Assembly (NCBI GenBank): GCA_008375315.1
Contig: CP032507.1
Location: 1,415,001 to 1,479,000 of the forward strand
Direction of reading: 5' to 3'
Source: Ectothiorhodospiraceae bacterium BW-2
GTDB lineage: Bacteria > Pseudomonadota > Gammaproteobacteria > Thiohalomonadales > Thiohalomonadaceae
Length of the DNA stretch: 64,000 nucleotides
The notes beneath the pieces are model-generated. The model saw only the letters and a list, made by a program, of their open reading frames with translations. It searched no databases and had not been told where the DNA came from. Positions 27,552 through 35,475 of the stretch are shown piece by piece (within the stretch, counting starts at the first letter, position 1; every line of letters starts with the position of its first letter). Position numbers and translations under genes: made by a program.

Positions 27552-29117
27552 ATGTTACGGGAATCAATCCTGCTGCGAATCCAGTGCGCAAGGTTACGCA
27601 CGGCGGGGGAGGGCGGGACGCGCGAATACTGTCTATATTTACAGTATCCGCATTTCACCCTGGACTCGCCAATGGCCGCCCAAACGCTGGGATGCATCCC
27701 AGCCCTCTACCAACCCCGTCGCCCCGCCGACACACCGCTCTACCGGGTGCTGCAAAATCACCTAGAGACCTTCCTTGCCCTGTGCCATGACGACTGGGAG
27801 CAGGAGCGAGTCTCCCCTCACGCCGAACGGGAACTACGCTGATTTCTGGAGTGCGGTATCCTCGCCTATGGGTTCGCCCGCGCCCGCTGTGACGAATGCG
27901 GCCATGATTTCCTGATTGCCTTCTCCTGCAAAGGGCGGGGCGTCTGCCCTTCGTGCAACACCCGGCGGATGGCGGAGACCGCTGCTCACCTCACCGATCA
28001 TGTCCTGCCCCGGCTGCCGGTACGCCAATGGGTGCTCTCCCTGCCCAAGCGGCTGCGCTACCACCTCCAGCACGACCGCAAGGCGCTCAGCAGCGCTTTG
28101 CGCATCTTCCTCGATGCCGTCGAGCAACACTTGCGCGAACAGAGCCCTGGGGCAGGTCCGAAGGCGCGAACCGGCACGGTGGCGTTCATCCACCGATTCG
28201 GCTCTTCACTCAACGAACACACGCATTTCCATGTCGTCTTCATCGACGGCATTTTCGAACCCGACCCGGAGCAGGGCGCACACTTCATCGAAGTGGAGGA
28301 ACTCGATGCGGACGACGCCGAGGCGGTGCAGACCCAAATCCGCCGCCGCATCTTGCGGGCGTTCGTGCGGCGGGGATTGCTGGAAAAGGCAGATCGCCAG
28401 GAGATGGAGCAGTGGGATCACGGCGGCGGGTTCTCCCTCGACGCCAGCGTGCGGATCGATGCACACGACCGGCGAGGCCTGGAGCGACTGCTGCGCTACT
28501 GCGCCCGCCCGCCATTCGCCGCCGACCGACTGGAGGAGATCGATGCCCAGCGGTTGATCTACCACCTGCCCAAGCCCGGCCCGGACGGGCAAACCCAGAT
28601 CATCCTCTCGCCGCTCGAACTGATCGGGCGCATCGCCGCCCTGGTTCCGCCGCCCAGGCAACACCGGCATCGCTACTACGGCGTGCTCGCCCCCAACTCA
28701 CCACTGCGGCCGGCGGTAACCGCCCTCGCGCCCCAGCCCGTGGCGGCGGAGCCTGAAACGAAACCGGCGGTAGAGACGGCAGCGGACGACCCTCCGGTGG
28801 CTATCGGGCGATCCCCCGCCCGCTACCTCTGGGCCATGCTGCTGGCTCGCATTTACGAAGCGTTCCCTTTGACCTGCCCCCAGTGCGGGGCCGAGATGCA
28901 GATCATCGCCTTCATCACCGAGGCCGTGGAGGTGCGGGCCATCCTAGAGCACATCGGCGAACCCGCCGTCCCGCCACGAATCGCCTCCGCCAGGGGACCG
29001 CCAGAGTGGTACGAAGAGTCCGTGGCGGACGCCATCGACGCCGAGGATTACCTTCAGGGCGACCCTCTCGCCCAGCCCGAGCCGGAGTACGAATACGATC
29101 AACGAGTCTCCTGGTAG
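27552..29117 (+). pseudogene. IS91-family Y2 transposase with in-frame TGA
   Basis: One frame runs from 27552 to 29117, interrupted only by TGA at 27840-27842 (ELR, stop, FLECGIL). N terminus: YQPRRPADTPLYRVLQNHLE. After the stop come the zinc-binding region (CDECGHDFLIAFSCK, then CPSC), VRQWVLSLPKRLRYHLQHDR, the HUH-like HTHFHVVFIDGIF, and a late zinc pair CPQCGAEMQ. The stop probably arose from CGA. An ATG at 27969 could give only the part after the zinc-binding domain. Its GC-rich codon use differs from resident genes, which suggests transfer. Confidence 0.85.
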
Positions 29118-29337
29118 CAGCCCGCCGAGGGGCTGCCGGACCGACCGTTGCCGCTCGCGCGAAACCCGCTTCTTTCCGTCTCTCTCCCTGCCGCGACAAC
29201 CGCCTCAAACACCTCCCGACAGGCCAATTTCTGTTTCATCCTCGCCTTCCGGTGGTCAGAAGGGGCTCTGACCGAATCTTGACGGCGCTCCGGATCTGGG
29301 GGATACTTTGGCGTAGGCGGTTGGATTTCCTATCCGT
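27552..29337. mobile_element. IS91-family element remnant
   Basis: The element contains the nonsense-interrupted transposase followed by 220 bases of GC-rich non-coding sequence (29118-29337) in which I see no gene. The right limit is set by the start of island copy 2 at 29338; the left limit is not resolved. IS91 elements move by rolling circle and can carry adjacent DNA, so it might have helped build this junction. Confidence 0.6.
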
Positions 29338-29429
29338 CAGCGTTAGCCCGCTACAACGGTAGCTACGGCAGCAACCGCTACCCAAATAAGGTCTATGAGC
29401 GGCTACGGCGCTACTGGTACAAGTCGTAG
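29338..29429 (+). pseudogene. Lytic transglycosylase 3' stub
   Basis: The last 92 bases of the gene at 17112-17729, encoding [20 protein letters not shown] and the final residues with the stop, stand alone after the IS91 remnant. It marks the left edge of island copy 2. Confidence 0.92.
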
Positions 29430-29432
29430 CAC

Positions 29433-30032
29433 CTACCGCTCCTCCTCCCGACCGGTTATCATCGCCTTTAGATGACCTAACGGTCTCTCTCCCATCGCCA
29501 GCGCTAGATAGAGGTGGGCGATAAGAAAGGTCAAGATCAGAAACGCTCCAGCCGTATGCGCTAGCGCAATCCACTCTAAAGGGATGCCGGTGTGGGCGTA
29601 GATATCCCAGCGGCTATAGAAGAGATAGAACCAGCCACTCAACCAGATAAGCGGTGCCATAAACAGATGCAGCGAGAGATAGGCCAGTCGCTGCAGTGGA
29701 TTAAATTTGTGTTGCCGCGTCTTATGGAACGGATGCCCGCCACCGACAAAAATATCGAAGGTATAGTATTTCACCATCGCTAGCACTGAGTTAGAACTAG
29801 AGGGGAGATATTGACGCCACTCCCCTGTCGTCAGATGCCAGAAGATAGCAAACACCCAGACCCCAATTAACGCCCAAGCAAAGTAGGTGTGCAGTGCCGT
29901 CGCCCGCTCAAAGCCGAACAGGCTCCAACTACCATGGATCTCAAACCCCGTCACCAGTAGCGAGAGAATTAAAAACGCCTGCGTCCAGTGCCAAACGCGC
30001 TCAAAACGCTTATACATCACCACTTCAGCCAT
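29433..30032 (-). CDS. Cytochrome b (Ni/Fe-hydrogenase/thiosulfate reductase-type b subunit)
   Basis: The 199-residue product starts at ATG 30032 (MAEVVMYKRFERVWHWTQ); longer frames upstream overlap the OTR gene and are not used. An AGGGGG ribosome site lies about 8 bases before. Four membrane helices carry conserved histidines in VWHWTQAF, ALHTYFAW, YLSLHLFM, LAHTAGAF and IAHLYLAL, as in di-heme cytochrome b subunits that exchange electrons with the quinone pool. It starts 1 base after the OTR stop, so it is probably the membrane partner of that octaheme protein. The other copy is destroyed by an IS. Confidence 0.88.
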   Translation of the reverse strand: MAEVVMYKRFERVWHWTQAFLILSLLVTGFEIHGSWSLFGFERATALHTYFAWALIGVWVFAIFWHLTTGEWRQYLPSSSNSVLAMVKYYTFDIFVGGGHPFHKTRQHKFNPLQRLAYLSLHLFMAPLIWLSGWFYLFYSRWDIYAHTGIPLEWIALAHTAGAFLILTFLIAHLYLALAMGERPLGHLKAMITGREEER

Positions 30033-30033
30033 C

Positions 30034-31599
30034 CTATCTACCCCCTCTTCGTCTAGCCACCAGACGGCCGATACCGTGCAGCGTGACACCACCGAGCGTT
30101 CCGAAAACCATAAGCCAACCGATAAAATCGAGCGTCTCATTACGATCTCTTCCCGGCAGATAGAAGCCACCGACACTCTGTAATCGCCCATTTTGGCGAT
30201 GACAACTGTCGCAACTTAACGCCTCCTCTTTCGTCGCGACCATGTGGGTCACCGGCCAGAAATATTCAGTTTCGACAAAACCATACTCACCGCTATACAC
30301 CTGCCCCCGAGCCAGCAACCCCGCCTGTAACGCCCTATCCCAATCGAAATTTTTCCAATAGGCGCTCTCATCTTTACCAAACAGGTGCGGAATCGCCAAA
30401 ATATTCTGCTTCGCATCGTAGGGCTGCTTACCGCGCATCACCTTAAAGGGCCAGATACGGGAGTTTGGATCACGATAGCTCCCCTGAATGCGGTTAATCG
30501 GCACCACCCCCTCAGGATCGATTGTCTCACCGAGTAGCGTATAGCGAATGTCACCATCAAACCAGTAGTATTCGGGAGTCACATTCTCCTCCCACACAAA
30601 CTCCCCCTTCTTAAAATCGTAAGTGGCATACCCCTCACTATCTTTAATCATTAACGGCTTACCATCCTCGCCCTTTCTACCGGCACTAGACCAGTCCCAC
30701 CACATTTTGGTCTTTTTCCCCCCTCGGGCATAGCGGGGGATATGGCAGGTTACACAGGCGACTCTATCGGTATGTTGATTGAGCTGCTCGGCACTCGCCG
30801 CCTCATGCGGCTCGCTACTATGGCACGACTCGCAGCTAGCGAGCACCTGATCCTCATCACCTGGCCTCACCTGACCGCGACTATCTGCCGCTTTAGTGAC
30901 ATAACGGCTACCGGCGATCTCATGGCCGCCAGTGGTGTGACAGGTTTGACACTTAAAATTTAGCCCCGCCTCATCCATGTGGATATCGGTCTGTCGATTG
31001 GGATGGTGTAGCGAAGAGTCGAGGTGGCCATGTTTCACCCCATCACCGCCACCGCCATAAAAGTGGCAACTACCGCAGTTGCTTCGGTTCGGTTGACCGA
31101 CGCGCTGGGCGATCTTTGCCAGATCGGGTGGTTGTCTAATCTTGCCCGATTTAGGGGGCCACTCCATGGGAGTATAGTTAGGGTGACCGGCACCGGTGGG
31201 GAATTTCTTATACTCACCGGTAGTATCGTGGCAGACTAAACAGTCAACCCGCTGTTCTGAGCTAAGATCAAAACTCTCATCCTTCCAGCCATAGCCGATA
31301 TGGCAGCTAGTACAGCGGGGCCAGTTAGTCGCTGTGGCGACACAAAAGTTGTTAATGACATTTTTCTTGCCCAGCGCCTGACCTGTCACGGGGTTATCAA
31401 AGGCCCATGTCCAGTGCGATGTCTGGTGCAGTTGCGTGGCCGCTTCAGTGTGGCACTGCAGACAGGCAGCCGTCACCTCCGGGCCGGTTTGAAAGGGGCG
31501 TTGCAGCTCCTCAAATTTGCTGTGATCGGCTGTGGTTCGCGCCAGTAGCGGCAGAGCCGCACCAAATAGTAAGGCAATGATGACTATGCGGGGTAACAT
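30034..31599 (-). CDS. Octaheme c-type cytochrome, OTR family, C-terminally anchored
   Basis: The 521-residue product has a signal peptide at 1-20 and eight CxxCH motifs at residues 46, 96, 120, 175, 217, 256, 282 and 463. A longer spacing precedes the second heme (C86-VATATNWPR before C96). The last helix (490-514, DFIGWLMVFGTLGGVTLHGI) should anchor it in the inner membrane, an addition to soluble Shewanella OTR. Family members reduce tetrathionate, nitrite and hydroxylamine in vitro; the physiological substrate here is unknown. It has a strong TAGGAGG ribosome site and lies between the pentaheme and cytochrome b genes, so quinone-linked reduction in the periplasm is the likely role. Confidence 0.9.
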   Translation of the reverse strand: MLPRIVIIALLFGAALPLLARTTADHSKFEELQRPFQTGPEVTAACLQCHTEAATQLHQTSHWTWAFDNPVTGQALGKKNVINNFCVATATNWPRCTSCHIGYGWKDESFDLSSEQRVDCLVCHDTTGEYKKFPTGAGHPNYTPMEWPPKSGKIRQPPDLAKIAQRVGQPNRSNCGSCHFYGGGGDGVKHGHLDSSLHHPNRQTDIHMDEAGLNFKCQTCHTTGGHEIAGSRYVTKAADSRGQVRPGDEDQVLASCESCHSSEPHEAASAEQLNQHTDRVACVTCHIPRYARGGKKTKMWWDWSSAGRKGEDGKPLMIKDSEGYATYDFKKGEFVWEENVTPEYYWFDGDIRYTLLGETIDPEGVVPINRIQGSYRDPNSRIWPFKVMRGKQPYDAKQNILAIPHLFGKDESAYWKNFDWDRALQAGLLARGQVYSGEYGFVETEYFWPVTHMVATKEEALSCDSCHRQNGRLQSVGGFYLPGRDRNETLDFIGWLMVFGTLGGVTLHGIGRLVARRRGGR

Positions 31600-31616
31600 C
31601 TTGTTATACCTCCTAA

Positions 31617-31642
31617 CGCCGGCAGAGCCCCCCCTGCCGGCG
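31617..31642. other. Intergenic GC-rich hairpin upstream of OTR gene, copy 2
   Basis: The same 9-bp perfect stem and 8-base loop as in copy 1, between the pentaheme stop and the OTR ribosome site. It could protect or separate the two parts of the operon mRNA. No T-run is present. Confidence 0.6.
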
Positions 31643-31659
31643 GCGCGTTGAGAGCTAAA

Positions 31660-32934
31660 TTAAAGTTGCAGCTCGGAGCTAGCAATTAGCTTCGGATCGG
31701 TCAGCTCCTTATCCAGATGAGTAAACTTCTTCACCAGCCCCGGCCAGAGCAGGCTGTAGTAGAGTTCGCCCCGTACTAACGCGACCCCCGCAGCCGGAAT
31801 AGTGTAGTTGAGTTTGCGCTCCTCAAACGGCTTTAAGCGGTTATCGCTGCCCACCTTAGTCGCGACCGTAGGGCTAGCCGGCTTGCCCTCATCATCGACT
31901 AAACTGTAGAGCAGATAGGCTTTAGGATCGCTCTTTGCCGGGTGGCCTTCAGCGTTTTGCCACACCACGCTCCCCTGATCATCATAGGCAGTCAGTTTTA
32001 GGTGGATATTGCGAAACGGGGCTCCGGTCGGCAGATTGTGCGGCTGTTGGTTGGTCAGGGTCACTGTCGTGGCAATCGTATCCCCCTCACGCTTACCCTC
32101 AACGGTAAAGAGCACTGAGCGGCGCAGCATAGCGCTATCGTGACCGCCGCCCATGGAGTGATCGGCAACCCCGTTATTAATGGGCATGTGGCAGGCGATA
32201 CAGTCAACTTGAGAGCCGCTAGCGATATACTCATCCCCAGTTTGGCACAGAGGGACGCCGTTAGCGTTGGGGCGCATATCGTGACACCCCATACAGGCAT
32301 CATTCGATTTCAGTTGGGTCGGATTGGCCATCATCGGCAGGGCAGGCACCTGCACGCCATCCATCTCTACCGGCTCCCCTAGATGGGGATTGGGCTTGGC
32401 GCTATCGCCTAAACCGCTCCCCCCAAACGGATCGGCGGCAGCGATTAACCGCTCTAACCCCCGATTAGAGTGGACACCTGGTCCCTGTAGCTGGCTAGTA
32501 GAGATATCGTAGGCATGAATCCCTAGCTGGAGCTTGCCATCCGGTTTTTTAATACCGTTATAGCTCTGCAGCGTATGGCAGGCGATACAGTTTACCCCCT
32601 CGGCGTAGGCGGGATTGGCATCGAGCTTGGTCTTTTTATCCATCGCCGCATTCGGGGCGTGGCAGTTGAGGCAGAGCGGATATTTACCCGACGCCTTCAT
32701 TGTCACCCCCTCCTCGTTCGGACTGCCGGCGACAATACCGTAGAAGGTGGCGTGGATCGGATCTTTGAGCGCCGTACTTTGGGCATGCATCGACCCTTGC
32801 CACTGTTTAAATACCTCTTTATGGCAGAGCTGGCAGGTATCCGATGTAATATGGTGCAGCGGCTGTTGCGCACTCACCGCCATAGCCCACAGGCTACCTA
32901 GCACCAGTGTCAATACTCCGAATCTGTGTCTCAT
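31660..32934 (-). CDS. Pentaheme cytochrome c (c554-like) with C-terminal beta domain
   Basis: The 424-residue product has a signal peptide (about 1-22, ending VSAQ). Five heme sites are seen: CQLCH, CLNCH, CIACH, CMGCH and CIACH. The N-terminal part (TCQLCHKEVFKQWQGSMHAQ) is typical of the cytochrome c-554 superfamily, which carries electrons between periplasmic oxidoreductases. The region after ~residue 265 (VLFTVEGKREGDTIATTVTL onward) is heme-free and beta-rich. A GGAG ribosome site precedes the ATG, and an FNR-like box lies about 40 bases upstream. First gene of the minus-strand operon; probable electron shuttle for the OTR-family enzyme. Confidence 0.85.
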   Translation of the reverse strand: MRHRFGVLTLVLGSLWAMAVSAQQPLHHITSDTCQLCHKEVFKQWQGSMHAQSTALKDPIHATFYGIVAGSPNEEGVTMKASGKYPLCLNCHAPNAAMDKKTKLDANPAYAEGVNCIACHTLQSYNGIKKPDGKLQLGIHAYDISTSQLQGPGVHSNRGLERLIAAADPFGGSGLGDSAKPNPHLGEPVEMDGVQVPALPMMANPTQLKSNDACMGCHDMRPNANGVPLCQTGDEYIASGSQVDCIACHMPINNGVADHSMGGGHDSAMLRRSVLFTVEGKREGDTIATTVTLTNQQPHNLPTGAPFRNIHLKLTAYDDQGSVVWQNAEGHPAKSDPKAYLLYSLVDDEGKPASPTVATKVGSDNRLKPFEERKLNYTIPAAGVALVRGELYYSLLWPGLVKKFTHLDKELTDPKLIASSELQL

Positions 32935-32972
32935 AAGCTATCTCCATTACAGTGTGGTTATCGGTGCCAGCA

Positions 32973-32986
32973 TTGATCAAGATCAC
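32973..32986. promoter_or_regulatory. FNR/CRP-family operator-like site
   Basis: TTGATCAAGATCAC matches the FNR consensus TTGAT-N4-ATCAA at nine of ten positions. It lies 39 bases upstream of the pentaheme start and about 170 bases before the divergent HAO-like gene, so one site could serve both operons. Oxygen control of multiheme reductases by FNR/Anr is common. This stretch is deleted in island copy 1. The remaining 32935-33158 is AT-rich and contains no gene. Confidence 0.5.
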
Positions 32987-33158
32987 CTGCAATGTCAACG
33001 GTTATTGACACCATTTTTTGCTAAATCGCATCGTAAGTTATTAAATTATAATATATAAATATACAACTACTGCTTCATTTTATGGCACTAATGACTCTAT
33101 ACTGTCGCTAGTCACCAACAACTATCTGGCAAATTTTAGAGTAACCGGGAGGAGAGAC

Positions 33159-34574
33159 ATGTTTCACCGACTTATAGGAGTGCTCTATCTACTCTGTAGC
33201 ACGACCACTCTCATGGCAGCCACTATCGATATCCCCCCCGCTGAGTGGGGTGCTAAAGAGGGGGAGGGGTGTATTAGCTGCCACACCAAAGCCTCCGGCT
33301 CTTTAGTCAAACAGTGGCAACAGAGCGCCCATGGCCGTGAGGGGGTCAACTGCTTCGACTGCCACCGCGCCGACAGTAGCGATAGTGACGCCCTAGAGCA
33401 CGAAGGCGAGGTTATCGCCACCATCGTCTCGCCAGCCGACTGCGGTCGCTGCCACAGCCAACAGGTCGATGAGTTCAAAATCTCCTCCCACGCCACAGCA
33501 CGACTAAAATTAGAGCAGACTCTGCCAGCAGCTAACCACCCCACCCTCGATCAGCAGGGGTGTGCTAGCTGTCACGGTAGCCGCATTACCCTCTCATCGA
33601 CAGGTATCCCTGAGCGCGAACACTGGCCTAATAACGGTATCGGTCGCGTCAACCCCGATGGCTCGCTCGGCTCCTGCTCCGCCTGCCATAATCGCCACGG
33701 CTTCAGTAAAGCTCAAGCCCGCGATCCGGTCGCCTGTAGCTGGTGCCATCGCGGCAGCGACTCCCCTGATCATGAGGTCTATGCCGCCTCAATGCACGGC
33801 ACCCTGTTCCAGAGTCGGCGCGAGCAGATGAACCTCGATAGCGAGAGCTGGGAGCTAGGCAGTGACTACCACAGCGCCCCCACCTGCGTTACCTGCCACA
33901 TGGGGGCGGCACCGGGTATCAAAGCGAGCCATGACGCGACGATGCGTAGCGCTTGGGAGCTAGGCACACCCGTATCGCATAAACAGAGTTTGGTCATTTT
34001 TGCCGATGGTGACAGGATGGAGGTCGATGAGATAGATAGCCCTCGCCGCGGCGATATTTTAACCAAATTAGATGGCAGCAGCGGCACCGTTAAAGCGATC
34101 GCTAGCGCCGATAGACGCCGCCAAGTCATGAGCAAAGTCTGCCTAGAGTGCCACGGTAAGGAGTTCACCAACGCCTTTATGGCCAATTTCGATAACTTTA
34201 TCGAACGCTATAATCGCGACTTTGGCCAACCGGCGAAGGCGATTATGGATCAGCTCTATGCCGAGGGCGCTCTCACCCCAACCCCACTCGATGAGCTGCT
34301 AGAACAGACCTATTGGCAGCTATGGCACGAGGACGGTATTACCGCCCGTCATGGTGCGGCCATGGCCAGCTCGCTCCATAGCTGGAACGAGGGGTTGCAT
34401 CGGGTACAGCAGCTATTTGATGGGCCGTTTACTCAGCAATTGATCGAACTTATCGGTGCCGAGAGGGCACAAACGCTCCTGCAACGCCCCACACAGCCAC
34501 CCCCTTTAATAGATCGATTGGGCAGAGTCTCCCCCTCCTCTCCTGCGGGAGAGGCTAGCGCAGAGGTTAAGTAG
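33159..34574 (+). CDS. Octaheme hydroxylamine oxidoreductase (HAO)-like cytochrome
   Basis: The 471-residue product has a signal peptide (1-21). Eight CxxCH sites begin at residues 38, 65, 95, 135, 173, 193, 243 and 328. HAO-family context motifs are present: DHEVYAASMHGT, APTCVTCHMGA and, near residue 395, ARHGAAMASSLHSWNEG. In classical HAO the last region has a tyrosine that cross-links to heme P460; my alignment by eye puts leucine there, as in reductive epsilon-type Hao proteins. Its partner gene encodes a NapC-type quinol dehydrogenase, so reduction of nitrite, hydroxylamine or a similar substrate is more likely than oxidation. Strong GGGAGGAG ribosome site. Confidence 0.85.
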   Translation: MFHRLIGVLYLLCSTTTLMAATIDIPPAEWGAKEGEGCISCHTKASGSLVKQWQQSAHGREGVNCFDCHRADSSDSDALEHEGEVIATIVSPADCGRCHSQQVDEFKISSHATARLKLEQTLPAANHPTLDQQGCASCHGSRITLSSTGIPEREHWPNNGIGRVNPDGSLGSCSACHNRHGFSKAQARDPVACSWCHRGSDSPDHEVYAASMHGTLFQSRREQMNLDSESWELGSDYHSAPTCVTCHMGAAPGIKASHDATMRSAWELGTPVSHKQSLVIFADGDRMEVDEIDSPRRGDILTKLDGSSGTVKAIASADRRRQVMSKVCLECHGKEFTNAFMANFDNFIERYNRDFGQPAKAIMDQLYAEGALTPTPLDELLEQTYWQLWHEDGITARHGAAMASSLHSWNEGLHRVQQLFDGPFTQQLIELIGAERAQTLLQRPTQPPPLIDRLGRVSPSSPAGEASAEVK

Positions 34575-34575
34575 T

Positions 34576-35199
34576 ATGTTTAGCTTCATCACTCGCCATG
34601 TGCTCATGGCGCTTATGGTTGGTGGCGTTGCCGGCGTGATCTTTATGGTCGTTTTGCTTGAGTTTGATCACTACACTAGCAGTGTCGAATTCTGCACCAC
34701 CTGTCACTCAATGGAGTTAGTTGCCGAACCCTACTACCAGTCATCGCACTACAATCCCGCCTCAGGTGTGCGAGCCGAGTGTGGCGACTGTCATGTCTCG
34801 GAGGGGGTCTTCGCCGCCACGTGGGATCACCTTGTCGGTTCTAAGGATCTCTATAAACAGCTCTTTGGTCCCGATTACGATGATCCCGTCGTTAACAAAC
34901 TCCACCTACCCGATGCCGCCTTTGCCGCTCGGGAGTGGTTTCGAAAGCGCGACTCGGCCACCTGCAGCCGCTGCCATACGATAGATGCGATTGTCGGCAC
35001 CCGTCCTGCCACCCAACTCATCCATCAACAGGAGACCGAAGGGAAGAGCTGCATCGACTGCCACTACAATTTAGTCCATACTCCAGTCCCGCATCGCAAG
35101 GTCTTTGATCGTGAAGCGTGGAATCGTCAAATAGAGGAGGAGTTTGGGCTAGAAGCGGGCAGTAGCGATACCATACTAGAACAGGGCAAACGGCTCTAA
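34576..35199 (+). CDS. NapC/NirT-family tetraheme cytochrome c
   Basis: The 207-residue product has one N-terminal membrane helix (about 7-29). Four heme motifs follow: CTTCH, CGDCH, CSRCH and CIDCH. The sequences FCTTCHSMELVAEPYYQSSH and CGDCHVSEG are typical NapC/NirT. These proteins oxidise quinol in the inner membrane and feed periplasmic multiheme reductases. It begins 1 base after the HAO-like stop with GAGG upstream, so the two are co-translated, like the Hao/NapC-type pairs of Epsilonproteobacteria. The copy-1 version lacks its start. Confidence 0.92.
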   Translation: MFSFITRHVLMALMVGGVAGVIFMVVLLEFDHYTSSVEFCTTCHSMELVAEPYYQSSHYNPASGVRAECGDCHVSEGVFAATWDHLVGSKDLYKQLFGPDYDDPVVNKLHLPDAAFAAREWFRKRDSATCSRCHTIDAIVGTRPATQLIHQQETEGKSCIDCHYNLVHTPVPHRKVFDREAWNRQIEEEFGLEAGSSDTILEQGKRL

Positions 35200-35220
35200 C
35201 AGCGAACAGGAGGGTACCCT

Positions 35221-35475
35221 ATGAGGAAACTACTACTACTCGGTTGTGAGACGATGCGGGAAGGCGTCATCGTCTCCTTTGTCTTTTTTATCTTAGGCAT
35301 ATTGATGGTGCTAGCAGGTGCCCACCTCGTGCCCGATTGGCTCTATATGAACTTCGTAGTCCTACTACTAGGCTTTCTGCTAGTCCTGTTTGCACCGGTG
35401 ATTTTAGTCTCCACCTACCTGCTATCGGTACTACCAGGCATTCGGGAGCGGCTAAAAGAGGAGTGTGAGCACTAA
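35221..35475 (+). CDS. Small two-helix membrane protein of the heme island
   Basis: The 84-residue product has helices at about 14-36 (VIVSFVFFILGILMVLAGA) and 43-68, then a charged tail RERLKEECEH. An AGGAGGG ribosome site precedes the ATG. It is third in the operon after the HAO-like and NapC-like genes, overlapping the end of convergent oxyR by 4 bases. No family recognised; a subunit or assembly role for the neighbouring membrane cytochrome is a guess from position. Confidence 0.75.
   Translation: MRKLLLLGCETMREGVIVSFVFFILGILMVLAGAHLVPDWLYMNFVVLLLGFLLVLFAPVILVSTYLLSVLPGIRERLKEECEH

Noticed and set aside
27953-28756. GC-rich open frames overlapping the IS91 transposase in other frames
   Set aside because: They translate to Arg/Pro/Ala-rich nonsense, typical of shadow frames in high-GC DNA.
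27552-29117. TGA as recoded selenocysteine or tryptophan in the IS91 transposase
   Set aside because: Other genes in the window end in TGA and no Sec insertion structure is evident; the family has an ordinary residue at this position.
31617-31642. Hairpin as a rho-independent terminator
   Set aside because: The stem is strong but no U-run follows in either direction and the next gene starts close by.
33011-33060. TATAAT at 33047 as part of a sigma-70 promoter for the HAO-like gene
   Set aside because: A good -10 but no -35 at correct spacing (the nearby TTGACA at 33005 is too far). Left uncalled.
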